Below, one piece after another: positions 24,997 to 36,569 of a DNA stretch of 64,000 bases. Both the position numbers and the translations under genes were made by a program. The stretch covers positions 124,001 through 188,000 of the forward strand of contig KB445811.1 in the NCBI GenBank assembly GCA_000320605.2, given 5' to 3'. This stretch comes from Gelatoporia subvermispora B. Its lineage: Eukaryota > Basidiomycota > Agaricomycetes > Polyporales > Gelatoporiaceae. The notes below the pieces were generated by a model, which did no database searches, was not told where the DNA came from, and saw only the letters and a program-made list of their open reading frames with translations. Position 1 is the first letter of the stretch; each line of letters opens with the position of its first letter.

Positions 24997-26909
24997 GAAG
25001 GCGTATGCGCTCTCCCTGCGTGCGCTGCGCGAAAAGTTGGTGATTAACCCAGATCCAGCAGGGAATTAGAGCTTCAGGAGAGTAGAAGAGGTATAAAAGC
25101 GAGGAGGCCGACTTGTTTGCTGCGTGCCGCAGCCAAGACCTGTTCGCACTCATCGCCTCTCGGCGCGCTGGCTGATGCGTGACCCTGGATACCGCGGCAG
25201 CAATCCTTGACGCGTCAAATGTAGCATCTGTTATCCAGCCTTTCAATTGGGTTGTTATTCTTGCTGAGATGTGGTAGCAGCCTATCACGCAGCTGCATTG
25301 TGTCCGTCGTCACACCATTCAATTTCAGTATTTCACTCACACGTTCCCTTGACATCGTGAGCGTTCTCATGCCTCACTGCAATATATGAGGTGCCAACAC
25401 ACAGAAAAGATCATCCAGTTGCAAATCCCTGGACGTTGGACCGTCTTGTTCCTCTCTGAGATGGCGAAGGCGAGACAAGGATGAGACCCAGCATGCCGCT
25501 TACAAATCCGGTGTCAGAGGTCCTTTCTCGCGCGCTACCCACCGTTGAACGCCGTGCGTTTCGCTCACATCCGCTCGAATATTGAACTGCCCTTTCCGCG
25601 CTCCATCGGTATTTTACGGACTAGCTCCTGCTTCGGGGGACAGCAAATATGTAGCAACGACAAGGAGGTGAGATGCAAGAACAAATTATTCTTCCGTGTT
25701 CAATCGCGCAACTAACACTTCCGAGTCGGGACCGAGGTCCGAACGGACACTGATTAAACACCCAATCAGCGATTGTTGAACGTTTTCGACGACTCCACTT
25801 AGTTTGAGTACGTTTTGGTGATGAGGGGAAACAAGAAGCTCCTGCGATCACACTCGCGCAGTTTTACGCAGCTTCGCGCGCAGAACGTGAGACAGAGCAA
25901 CTTACACCTGCTCATCCTGACGTCCGATCTTCCTCCATCACTGGCTGACTTATACTGCCGCAGCAGATGGATCATGGACGCGGCGCAGCCCAAAAAACAA
26001 GAGACGTATGTTACCTGGAACCTTGTCTGGGTTTGTTAGTCTTCAAGTCAGGTACACGAGTTCGTATCTACCTACCTAAAGCCCAATGCATAGGTGGCAA
26101 TATATTACCGAAGACAATTACCGCGAGCCTTTGCGCACAAGGTTGTAGACAGGTACGACCCAAAACTTTTGTCGAGAGATACGTCGAGACGCGCTGTATA
26201 GGAAAACTGAGTCGTGCACAAGATGTTGGTGGGAAATGCTGAATAAACTAGCCTACCCTGCCTGACCTGGAAACTGGAGATGACAGTGAATAGTAACCAT
26301 TGTGCTGATTTTCGATGAGGTAAGGAGCACGACTAATGGAGCCAGGGCACCATGGTCACTTCCTTGTCGGTAAGTAAAGTCATGGACATAGGGAAATAGG
26401 GCTAATTCGAGGAGAATCGTTACCTCTGAAGTTCCTCCAAGTGCTTGTCTGGCAATAATGACATCCAGTGAACGAGCCCCCTGATCTTTTTGAGCGGGCA
26501 ATTGAGTAAAGCCGTATGTATAGCATTCGAAAGTAGGATAGAAGATTCCAGAGCTTTAGAAATCGCGTACTCGCCTTCCCGTTCTACACCATGGTTTGAG
26601 GACAGCTCCGCAGATATAAAGTAATCGCGGCCCGGGCGGTGAGAAGACATATTCCCACGCACCCTAGAAAGTCAACATCTTGTAGTTCGTCGCATCATCG
26701 ACACGACCACGGGACCTTTATTCCTCCACTTACGACATCGATGCATATATTAGGCACTGCGATGATTTCCACGCACCCGTCTCTTCTAATACGACGGCCA
26801 GAGCGCATACGCGGTCATGAGGCCTACATCAGAAGGTGCGTGATCCCCCGCAAGGCCAGTGAAGTTGAACGTGACGAATGTTCTGACTTCTTCTCATTAT
26901 AGAGAAAGA
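24997..26909. other. Intergenic region between divergent flippase and lactonase genes
   Basis: About 1.9 kb with no gene I can support. Frames are short, lack recognisable motifs and do not extend through plausible splice sites. It carries the promoters of both divergent genes. Confidence 0.45.
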
Positions 26910-26915
26910 TATAAA
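26910..26915 (+). promoter_or_regulatory. TATA box of the first lactonase gene
   Basis: TATAAA on the plus strand, 68 bp before the ATG at 26983. Consistent with a core promoter; start site not shown. Confidence 0.4.
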
Positions 26916-26982
26916 TGCGGCTGGTGCTCTCAGGAAAGCTGAGATCGAAGCCCCCGAGGACTCGAAACGTTCGCCTCTCAGC

Positions 26983-28603
26983 ATGGGATGGTCTTGGTAT
27001 CTCGGCGTGCTCGCTGCATGCGCAGCGTGGAAGTACGCCGTCGCAAGCAATAGTACATCCTCGTTTCCCTCTTCCACCAAGCTACCTCCACAGTCCGTTG
27101 TAAGCATACGACTCTCATCACGTACACTCTTTCTATGCCTCACTAAGTTCGTCTGTAGCTCGTTGATCCCGTGAGCTTCGCTGTGCTCGGGAACAACGGG
27201 TCCTTCCGTCAATCCGCCTTCACGCAATTCCTCAACCCCCAGAATGCGTCCCCGCCGTTCTTCCAGATCTTCCACCCGGACTTCCTGTCCGTTCTCGGCA
27301 GCACGCCGTCAATCCGCGTCGTCGCGTCGAACGCGGACTTCGCCTTTGCGCACGAGGCGCCCATATGGGTGCCAGAGACGGACGAGGTGTTCTTCGCGAG
27401 CAACGACGGCGGCCCGTTGGGCATGAGTGACTTGAACCATAATAATCAGGTGAGTAAGATCAGCCTGAAGGAGGTGGAGAGTGCTCTGCAGGCGTCGGGA
27501 AGTTCGACTGCTCCCGTGAATGTCACCGTCACAAAGGTGGGTCGTGCGGGTTATTCAGTGTGCATGTTGATAGGCATGTCATTAATTTTTTTTCCGCCAA
27601 TGCTGCAGCTCGATCTGCCAGATACCATTCAGATGACGAACGGGGGCACGGGCCCATTCCGCGGCTCGCTCGTGCTGGTCACCTCCGGAAGGGGGCCACT
27701 CCCGCCCTCCGTCGCACTCGTTAACCCAAGTCCGCCGCACAATACCACGATCCTGTTGGACAACTTCTTCGGCAGACAGTTCAACTCGCTGAACGACGTG
27801 AAGATCCACCCCGGTAGCGGCGTGCTGTTCTTCACGGACTCTGCGTGCGCTTTTTTGTGCCTTGTAGTATTGATGAGATATTGATGCGAGTTTGATGCTC
27901 CCCGAAACGGACAGGTATGGCTTCCTGAACCAATTCAGGGGTCCGCTCGCGATACCAAACCAGGTGTACCGCTTTGACCCGGAAACAAGGTCTGTGCGGG
28001 TCGTCGCGGACCAATTTGACAAGAACAACGGGGTAGCCTTCTCCCAGGACGGGAAGACTGCATTCGTGTAGGTTCCTCCTGTCGCTGCTAGAAGAATTTT
28101 GAAGCGATGGATGTATTCAATGCCATAGGACAGATACCGGTGCGCAAGGTGGATTCCTCGGCATCAACCAGACCGAACCCGCTACAATGTAAGCTACTTC
28201 AGTTGCGTGACGTAACTTACTCTGACTTCCTAGAATAGCTATAAGTACGACGTCGACCCCACGACGCAAGCCTTCACGAACCGGCGCGTCTTCGCATACA
28301 CTGACGCGGGGATCCCAGATGGGATCCAGCTCGACTCGAAGGGAAACGTCTACTCCGGATGCGGCGATGGCACCCACGTCTGTCTATTCCAGCGCCCTGG
28401 CCCTGGCCGATGCTGACCCTCATTCATTTCTGGTCTATTTCCAGGTGTGGTCTCCGGATGGGACACTCATAGGCAAGTTCTTCCTCGGGACAGTGACGGC
28501 GAATATGATATTCGCGGGAAAAGGCAGGCTGGTGATAATGGGTGAGACCGCGGTATATCTTGCTCAAATTGCCGCGGAGGGGTTCGACTTGTCGTTTTCG
28601 TAA
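26983..28603 (+). CDS. SMP-30/gluconolactonase-like lactonohydrolase, secreted (copy 1)
   Basis: Predicted extracellular beta-propeller enzyme hydrolysing sugar or other lactones. Exons: 26983-27099, 27159-27536, 27609-27844, 27915-28067, 28129-28188, 28239-28377, 28445-28603; 413 aa. The N-terminus (MGWSWYLGVLAACAAW) looks like a signal peptide and several N-x-S/T sites follow. Family blocks include FFQIFHPDFLSVLG, HEAPIWVPETDEVFFAS, FNSLNDVKIHPGSG, LFFTDSAYGF, GIPDGIQLDSKGNVYSGCGDG and VWSPDGTLIGK, typical of fungal D-pantonolactone/gluconolactone hydrolase relatives. Substrate is not known. A close paralogue with the same intron positions lies inverted at 43436-41820. Sixth-intron donor is GTCTGT, as its counterpart in copy 2 is GTCAGT. 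Confidence 0.86.
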
Positions 28604-29809
28604 CTGTACATAACACATGGACATCATAAAACGTTCGATCTGCTTTTGCGCCACATTCCCTGCTCTGAAACATAAAAGTAGGGAAAGCGGGAGAATACCA
28701 GTCCAATTGGACTGGGGTTTTCTTACTTTCCTCGCTTTCGAGCGCTTATAGACTAGAAGGACAAGTGAGATTTTGTTGATGCCGAGCGGGTCGGTCCAAT
28801 GTCAGAAGTACCGGTCCAGAGCACACGTACGAGCCAGAAATTAAGTGGAAACTGTACACTCGAATACGCAGTACATGGTCGTATGCTGCAAACCGGAGTG
28901 AGAGCAAACCTCACGGACTCGCGCTCAGAAAATCATCGTGCTGACACTCACGTGACAGTCCCTCTGCCACCACCACAGCGCGCGGAGCAACGCCTTCAGC
29001 AAACTTTGCGAATCATCATGCTATCTATTTCTTCGCTGCATCCTGAAGTGGCCCACAAGCGTATTTCGGAGGTGCTCAGCATGTGAACCACCAAACTCCA
29101 GACTTCAGCTTACGAGATCATCAGCGTTCCGGGTCTACACCTATGTTTTCTTGCTGGACCTCTCGCGCCTCACATTGATAACTCATGCTTGGAGTGCGCC
29201 TAGTAAATTTCTCGTGCACTCTAGAACGACCCTATGAGTCACTCAGGGTTATGCGATCTCAATACCGCTGCCTGATATCGGGTCCGCGAGGGCGTCACCG
29301 AATTACCAATGCCTCGGCGCTGTGCTAGAGGATTCCACTCACCGTTAGGCCGCCGTACTACTCGTGGTCCAGCAGCTTGCATTGCACTTTCGCAATATTC
29401 AATGATCGTCTTTCAACTATCGCGCTGTTGCCGGGGGCCGATGTTCTCACTGTCTGCCGTGCTGTGACAGTGGGCGGCAGAGAGTGACTTCCCGAATTTG
29501 CAGTGGTAGGCAGCTCACGTGTCCGAGACCCTACTTCCTGAATAAGGGTCTTTGCATCCTTGGCTGTAGCAGGGCAGTGACCGAGTGTCCTTGTACCGGA
29601 GCTCTTGTAGTCTGCTGCGGCTTGAGCTTGTACACGTCACACCTGAAACTGTCAGCTCTTCCGTTATACGGGGGCGCTGCGTGGTGGGCGCATCGCGTCT
29701 AGCGCTCGCATAGCAATCTTATAACTCTACTTGTGCCGGCGAGCTGTGCGCTTAGTTCTCCCTTCTCTTGCTTTCTACCTCCATTACATACGATCATCCC
29801 TCCGCAAAG
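28604..29809. other. Intergenic region between lactonase copy 1 and metacaspase
   Basis: About 1.2 kb. Only short frames without motif or splice support. Contains the lactonase 3' region and the metacaspase promoter; no clear repeat. Confidence 0.45.
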
Positions 29810-32137
29810 ATGATGTGGGATTTGAGCGGTGGCTCTGGCCGACTCCAAAGTTATGCAGCATCTACGCATTCCTCTCATTCGCACAGCCGTAGTCCAGGAT
29901 ATTCCCCTAGTCCAGGATATTCCCCTAGTCCAGGATATTCCCCTAGTTCAGGATACTCCCCTGCCCCTTCGTGAGTGGCAAATGCTACATATACTCACCA
30001 TTATATTGACTCAATACATTGTCCTAGGTATCCCGCGCCGTGAGTCTAGTCCAACTATTACCGTTCGATCTAATGCGTTCATTGCAAAGAGCACCATTCA
30101 TGCCAATCGCACCTCCTGCTTTTGGCCCAGATTATCAGACTCGGTAGGTTCTCGGTTCATATTCAGTGCTTACTCAGCTTATGAAAAATCTATGCATAAG
30201 CGGAATTACTCCCGAGTAAGACCGCGAACCATATCTAGTAAACATTAGCTGTAGGTCTAACTGGACACAGACCATACTACCAGGCACCTCCGGGGCCTGC
30301 ACAGGATCGTGCGATTGTGATGACTGGCCACAGCAATCACCACCTATCCAGCCATTCTCGCCATCACCACCACCATCATAGCAGCCATAGTATCTCGCAA
30401 GGTGCGTTTCGACCACCTACATTGAGGCTCACTTTTGGTTGATCGCTAGAACGAACTGCAGAATCTAGGGCTGCGCCAATGGCCTATCAAAGCACGCCTT
30501 CACAGTCACACGAAGACGTTTCTCATTATTCGAGATGTACCGGGCGGAGAAAAGCCGTCTGCGTAAGTCTTTCTCATTGAGACGCATTATACGCACTGGT
30601 TCTCAACCATGCCCGTACGAATAGATCGGAATCAATTATTACGGACAGAAGAACCAGCTGCACGGTTGCGTCAACGACGCCAAGGATGTCAAAAAATATC
30701 TTATTGGTGGGTAATCATGTACCCATGCTAATAGTAAGGGCACACCTGTGACCTACTTGACTGTAGACCATTGGAAATACAAATCGAAGAATATTTTATT
30801 ACTTACTGATGACTCCCATGACCCTCGATTTCTACCCACGAAGGCCAATATTCTAGGGGCAATGAAATGGCTGGTGGATGGTGCTCAGCCGCACGATGCA
30901 CTCTTTTTCCACTGTATGTGGTTTGGGTGTCGCTCGCATAGAATAACGTGCTGACCCGCCATAGATTCTGGTCATGGCGGACAAACCAGAGATCTTGATG
31001 GGGACGAGATAGACGAACGTGACGAAGGTAAAGGAAACGCCCCCGGCTTCATACCAGCTGACTTATACAATCTCCAGTGATCTATCCAATGGACTACCGA
31101 CAGAAGAGTTACATTGTGGACGATGTAAGTTAGGCAATTTGTGGCTCTTACTGGCGCGTATTCAGCTTCTTTTCTTCATAGCAAATGCACAAACTCATGG
31201 TGAGCACAATGTCACCGCATATCTATGTTTCGCTTACCCCCTTCGAATACAGGTGCATCCCCTACCGACCAAATGCCGCCTCACGGTAAGTAGTCATGCG
31301 TGCATCAGCGCCCGTATATGTGGCATGTTCATGACCCGTGACATAATAGGCAATCTTCGACGTAAGTCAATCAAACTAAGCTAATGCTTGTTCTAACGGT
31401 CCCTCTATCCCAGTCTTGTCATTCAGGATCTGTCCTTGGTATGTCGCAGTATTTTCTAGGTGCGCGCGGTACTGAACTTGTTCCTCAGATCTCCCGTACT
31501 TGGTCAGACCTGTCAATTCTACACTTATGCGATTGGCTGACGACATGCCTTGTTCCAGTACAACCCAGACGGTTCATTGGGGAAAAAACAAGTCACTCCG
31601 AGCCATTTAGCAGAGAAGTCTAGTCCTGCGGACGTGGTGAGCATACAGCGTTTGGACAGTAGGTTGTTTTTTGCTGACTTGTAACAGATATCGTGGAGTG
31701 GATGCATGGATTCACAGACTAGTGCAGACACAACCACTGCACAGGGTGTCTCTGTTGGTGCCATGAGCCATGTCTGTATTATGATATCTACCGTGTCTTC
31801 AGTCTACTCATTCCTTCTCTCCAGGCTTTTATTACCTGTCTCAGTTCGTTATCTAGTGCTTCGATATGTTTGTGGGTGATCTGATCTTGAAACAGGCGAG
31901 AATCCCAACTGCTCCTACGGGAAGTTATTGCAGGAGATACGGTATGTATGTCCTCAGCAAGCTTTGCACCGCGCTGATATCCTGGTCATCGTAGCGAACA
32001 TCTGCGCAAGAATTACACCCAGATCCCTCAGTTGACCAGTTCACACCACATCGTGAGTCTGCTATCGCAGTATTATCAGATATGTCGTACTCACACAGTC
32101 CGTCCTGCAGAATACGAACCTGACATTCATTATGTAA
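29810..32137 (+). CDS. MCA1: Type I metacaspase (caspase-like cysteine protease, arginine/lysine specific)
   Basis: Calcium-dependent cysteine protease involved in fungal stress response, protein quality control and cell death. I resolve twenty exons: 29810-29970, 30028-30039, 30090-30143, 30271-30401, 30450-30562, 30625-30706, 30767-30913, 30965-31027, 31078-31124, 31182-31199, 31253-31285, 31350-31361, 31414-31438, 31489-31502, 31559-31636, 31688-31771, 31825-31843, 31896-31941, 31995-32052, 32099-32137; 411 aa. The prodomain is Pro/Tyr/Ser-rich with an 18-nt repeat and a six-histidine run. The p20 fold starts at RRKAVCIGINYYGQ; catalytic residues are H237 (YSGHGG) and C293 (DSCHSG), followed by DLPY and GAMSHAFITCL. 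The protein ends TNLTFIM. Exons of 12, 12, 14, 18 and 19 nt make this gene unusually fragmented. A start at 29813 is equally possible. Confidence 0.85.
29891..29962 (+). repeat. Tandem 18-nt repeat, four copies, in metacaspase exon 1
   Basis: Three identical copies of an 18-nt unit and a fourth with two changes. In frame it encodes S-P-G-Y-S-P hexapeptides of the disordered prodomain. Because the unit is a multiple of three, copy number can vary without shifting the frame. Confidence 0.9.
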
Positions 32138-32327
32138 CAGCGAAGATCGTATATTCCGGTCGATATTTATAGCTGCTCCTTGTATCTCTCCACATATGGG
32201 TATTGTACGGATATCGAACACAATTTTAACAGATGCTCTTTGCCATATATTACACTTAGATGAGAAGCAGACATACATACTACCTTGTGCCGCGCTGGGC
32301 GAAAATGTTCCATTCACGGTTCAACTC

Positions 32328-34744
32328 TTACTCGTTCGTAGGTTCCCTCTTCCTGTAGACATGTGGCTCTACTGCGGGATGCATGATCACAGCCTTCCAC
32401 AGTTGTCTCCATGTGATCGGGTTACCCTGCAAGCAAACGTGGTATCATAATGATGAGTACGAAGCGTGGTAGATACAAAACGCACCTCATCTCGCTGCAT
32501 TACAACGAAGGAACCGTCCTTGTCTCCATAGCAGAAAGGATCAATTTCCACCCATCCCTTGTACTTCAGGCTGCGCTTGTCAATCCCCCCGATGCGCATA
32601 CGGAGGAGGGGGTCGCCACTCTTCTCGTCTGCTTCGACCGCTGGCTTGCGTTGTACGCCAAGGGCTTCGAGCGCTTCCTCAATGAGCGAAAGCAGCAAAC
32701 GTGGACCAATAGCCGCGTAGAACCGAGTCAGATGAGGAGTGTAACGCCTGCCGTTCTGAGTTTGAGACTGGAATAGTATCACGTAAGCGTCCGTGTGAGA
32801 AGAGTAAAGTGGCGCAACTCACGAAGAGTAGTAGCGACTGAGTGAACTGTGTGCGCTGATGTGTCACTTCGCTCATGATCTGTTCTTCATCCACGTCGTC
32901 CCGTCTGTAGAGTGTGTCCGAAATAGCATCGTTAGAGGTACTGAGACCAGCAAAGTCAGGACATGTCACATGAGACGTACCCCGACAGATCAGGTTCTGC
33001 AATGTCTAGATCACCAGATTGACGCAAGGACTCTGTCAAATGTTGGGCGAGGGCGGCCGGACCTTGACTAGCAATTTGACTTGGTCTATCGACGGACACG
33101 TCAGTACTGGTGAGTCAGATTCAAGTAGTCTGATTTGTTTACCGGGCCATCCATCGGTGCCCCATGACCTCCGCTAGAGTCATCCTTCGCGACGGTTTGA
33201 TGTCCAACATGCCGGTAATAAGAGCTAGTACATTGCAGATGCATCAACGTCTCTGCTAAGCAGAGCGAGAATACATTATCTTACAAAGTACATCCTCAGA
33301 GAACCTGCTCCAAGGATCTTCGTTGAAACATTTGCCGCCAAGATAGCGCACAAACTCGTGGCTACGCTTGGTCGGTTGATCCCAGGGTGTGTCTGACACG
33401 GTATGTCAGCAAGCAAATGCTCAAAATCAGCAGCCCCACTTACTCCCTGCACATAGCGTGAAAAGAATCACGCCACAACCCCAGACATCGATGGGCTCGG
33501 CCTCGTAGGCTTCATTGCCATTCAGCTACAAGGCACAGTAGTAATTATAGAACCAGCAGTAAATATAGAACCGGCGATTTCGAACAAGATGTCGGCATAC
33601 CTCGGGTGCAATGTAGGGGAGGCTACCGCAGCGCTCCGACAAGAGCCGAGTTTTACCGGTCTCCTTGAGTTTGTACACGGAACATAAACCAAAGTCTGTG
33701 ATCTTGAGATGTCCAGCGGCATCAAGGAGTAGATTTTCCGGTTTGAGATCTCTGTGGCATACGCCTTCTCCATGGATGTAGCTCTTGTGGATATGGTCAG
33801 CAAGGCGGAGAGTTTATTGGCGGCAACAGGAGACATACTAAACCAGAAACTAGCTGCGAGAAGTAGTAGTGCGCAATGTCATCGCCGACACCCACCTCAG
33901 GAGCTGTGGAGTACGTCAGCCCTAATGCTTACACTAGAACATATTGAATCTAACGGTGGCCACGTACCAATCTTATCGAAAAGATCACCACCCGCTGCGA
34001 GTTCCAGGAGCATATAAACTGCAGGGAAATAGGGGGACCCTTTGTTGGGCTCAACAGTCACTGCGCCAATGAACTCGAGCACGTTGGAGTGCTTCAGAGC
34101 TGCGTGAACGTGCATTTCTTTGTCAAGCATCTTCCGCTGGTGTTCTGATGTCTCGGTGGTGACTCGAACGACCTTGCATGCTGCAACACGATGATCTTCG
34201 AAATGCACTGCGCGGTATACACTATGGAATATTGTCGTTAGGAGATGGGCTCCTGGGAGAAATAGATACATGACGGCCCTAACGGAGCCCAAGCAGCATC
34301 CAGAAATAGTGCGGCGCACACTGATTTTCGATAACAGTGCTAGGCTTATGTCATGCCCCTGCATGTTAAGTATTGCCTAAGGGAGGACCTGGGTAGTCAT
34401 AAGAGTACTCAGGTGCTTCCCTAGCGCTACACAGGGACCATGAGAAGGCAGTTGGATTTCCAGGTATACATTGTGTACACCTGTATGCCTCGATCACATC
34501 AACCTTCTCACATTCGTGTATTGTCCAGTGGGCACATGTGATACCCGAGTTGTTCTTTATCATATGATGACAATTGTGGCTTTGCCATATGGCCCTGTGT
34601 AATTGTACTTACGTCGAGAAGCCACCGCCACCGATCTTATGTACAAGTTGGTAGCCTACCACAGCACCTACAAGTGAGCATAACAAGGCTTATCACAACA
34701 CAATGATTCGTACCGGAAATCTTTGGGTATCTGAGTGTCATCAT
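32328..34744 (-). CDS. CHK1: Checkpoint serine/threonine kinase CHK1
   Basis: Nuclear kinase that transmits ATR/Rad3 DNA-damage and replication-stress signals to the cell-cycle machinery (Cdc25, Wee1). Twelve exons (minus): 34744-34714, 34667-34613, 34221-33968, 33903-33839, 33783-33601, 33525-33444, 33392-33285, 33224-33143, 33085-32981, 32940-32823, 32767-32486, 32426-32328; 487 aa. Kinase motifs in order: glycine loop KIGGGGFST, catalytic lysine in AACKVV, hinge [61 protein letters not shown]. The C-terminal regulatory part ends with [11 protein letters not shown] and [14 protein letters not shown], typical of Chk1's KA1-like region. Intron 2 is 391 nt, the others 48-75 nt. Two adjacent ATGs (34744, 34741) could start translation. 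Confidence 0.9.
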
Positions 34745-35152
34745 GAGGGAAATCAAACCAAGCGAGAACAAAGGGATGGAGGCCAAGACGCGTCAGGTTC
34801 GCGCCCGGGCCGCCTGCTTGTGTTCCCACCCGCGTGGCGTCACGAACCACGTGATCACGATTGTCACAGCTGTCTCAAGATCACGTCTGGGAGTCTTGAA
34901 GCTTTGGTCCGTCGGCCGCCCTTGGCTAGAAAACTCACGTCGTATTAGGTAACGCAAGAAGGTGTCATATTGCTGGCGAATAAATATACAGAGGCGAATA
35001 GATATACAGGCGTGTTGTATAGATACATGATGTGATGCCGAAAATCGTCGTAAAGGTCGTTAATGAGTGCCCGAAAGTGAGATTTCAGTAGAGCGAGGGC
35101 CCGCTCAGGGCATTTTGAGTCGTATCGTGTCGTGTTCGTGGCATGGTCATAA
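34745..35152. other. Spacer upstream of CHK1, downstream of the unknown gene
   Basis: About 410 bp that should hold the CHK1 promoter and leader. No supported frame. Confidence 0.4.
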
Positions 35153-35942
35153 CTAGTACTTCTTCAAGACTCGAGGTGCAAGCTGGTAGACCCCGTCCTT
35201 AGGGCTCCATATGAAGGATAAAGAGATGTCCTCAGCAGCGAAACCGCCAGTCCCGAGTCTCCAGAGATCATCGTCAGTAGAGAGATCTTTGAATTCCTGG
35301 ATACAATATAGAGTGAGATTTGCTCATCACAGATGGAATGGCCAGACTTACTTCGACGAATATGCGTACCTGTTGTGCTATGATGGCAGCAAGCTCCCAG
35401 CGCAGGAGAACAGTGCCTCGAACAGTCATAGTAGGGACGTGGAACTTGAAGGGATCCGCATACCCAGGCCACTATACTATGGTCAGATCCTATAGTAGTG
35501 ATGCATAAAGCGATGGTATACGCACGAAAATGACCACCATGACTTTCTTGATGCCCTTTCGCCTTTCATGAGCAAAGACCTCGTCGTAGGACCCGCGAAT
35601 GCGCTTCGGAACGCAGTCGCTTAGGAGCGCGCCGTTTCCGCAGGGGTCGCCCACAAAGATGCCTGCGGGAGTGAAGCCAACCATCGGCGTGTCCTTGAAC
35701 GAGCGCCGTGCGGAGGCCATCCAGTCGTTGCAGGGCACCGGCTCCTCGATCCTGCAGTGTACGTTGCTAACTGCGTGCTTGCCTTGGAAGTACCCGCCAG
35801 AGCCTGCTGACGAGGTGGATGGGGTAGACACGGAGGAAGAGCTGGACGAGGAGGAACTGGAGGTGGCAGACTCGGCGTCGGAAGGGGGTGTCGGCAGTCC
35901 GGAGTAGGCGGGCTGGGAGCGCGGATCGAGGGTGCGGGCCAT
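35153..35942 (-). CDS. Unknown protein, serine-rich N-terminus with a folded C-terminal region
   Basis: I do not recognise this family. Exons (minus): 35942-35526, 35471-35370, 35296-35153; 220 aa, with both introns in phase and canonical. The first 50 residues are disordered and Ser/Thr/Pro-rich (a run of about ten serines). The rest looks folded and uninterrupted by low complexity, with blocks such as MVGFTPAGIFVGDPCG, RKGIKKVMVVIFWPGY, TVRGTVLLRWELAAIIAQQ and SLSFIWSPKDGVYQLAPRV. No signal peptide, membrane span or catalytic motif is evident. It reads like a conserved mushroom-lineage protein, since the composition and splice pattern are those of a real gene. First-intron length is short (54 nt). 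Confidence 0.6.
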
Positions 35943-36569
35943 GACGAAGGCGGGGAAGAGTTCGGAGGCGAGATGGAAAGACAGGGCTTGTTCGACGCAG
36001 TCGATTCTGCACTGGGCTTGCAGCTGAAGGAGAGCCTGCCTTCCCCCAGCTAAAGTTTGCTGTTTTTAAGGCCCTACCATCGTCGTCCACCTGGCAGAAA
36101 TGCCAGTTCATAACGGCCACTGGTGGCAATCCGGAACACGACCACACAGGTTTGTTACCATGATCTGCAGCATGTCTGCACGAAATCCCTATGGTCCTCG
36201 AGCGAGACAAAGAGGACTCGAGTGCGGATGAATCAATGTTACCGGGGCGCGACTTGCTCGCTCACGTGGCCGTGCCCTCGCGCGATGGTAGACCTGCTCA
36301 AAGCGGAAGACGGTGCGCGGAGAATGGGCCATCTGCACCTGTCCGCCCGACACGCGGGAGGCCAGGTACGTACGGTTTACGTCTTACACGACACCCCCAC
36401 GCACCGCCTGCAGTGTACGGCAAGTTCCACCTCGAATCCTCGCGGGAGCGCGTACGCGCACACTTTCCTCCGATAGGCAGATGCACTAAAGGGCCAGGTA
36501 ATTGGGATCGGCGTGGCTGGAGAAATCTCAGTTCGTTGGCTGCCGGACCGGGAGCCGCGGACGCGGCTA
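35943..36569. other. Upstream region of unknown gene; no gene called
   Basis: Contains long overlapping frames on both strands caused by high GC, none with motif or splice support. A TATA-like stretch is not evident. Confidence 0.4.

Noticed and set aside
28799..29086. 95-codon frame downstream of lactonase copy 1
   Set aside because: No motif, no splice support and no similarity to neighbouring genes.
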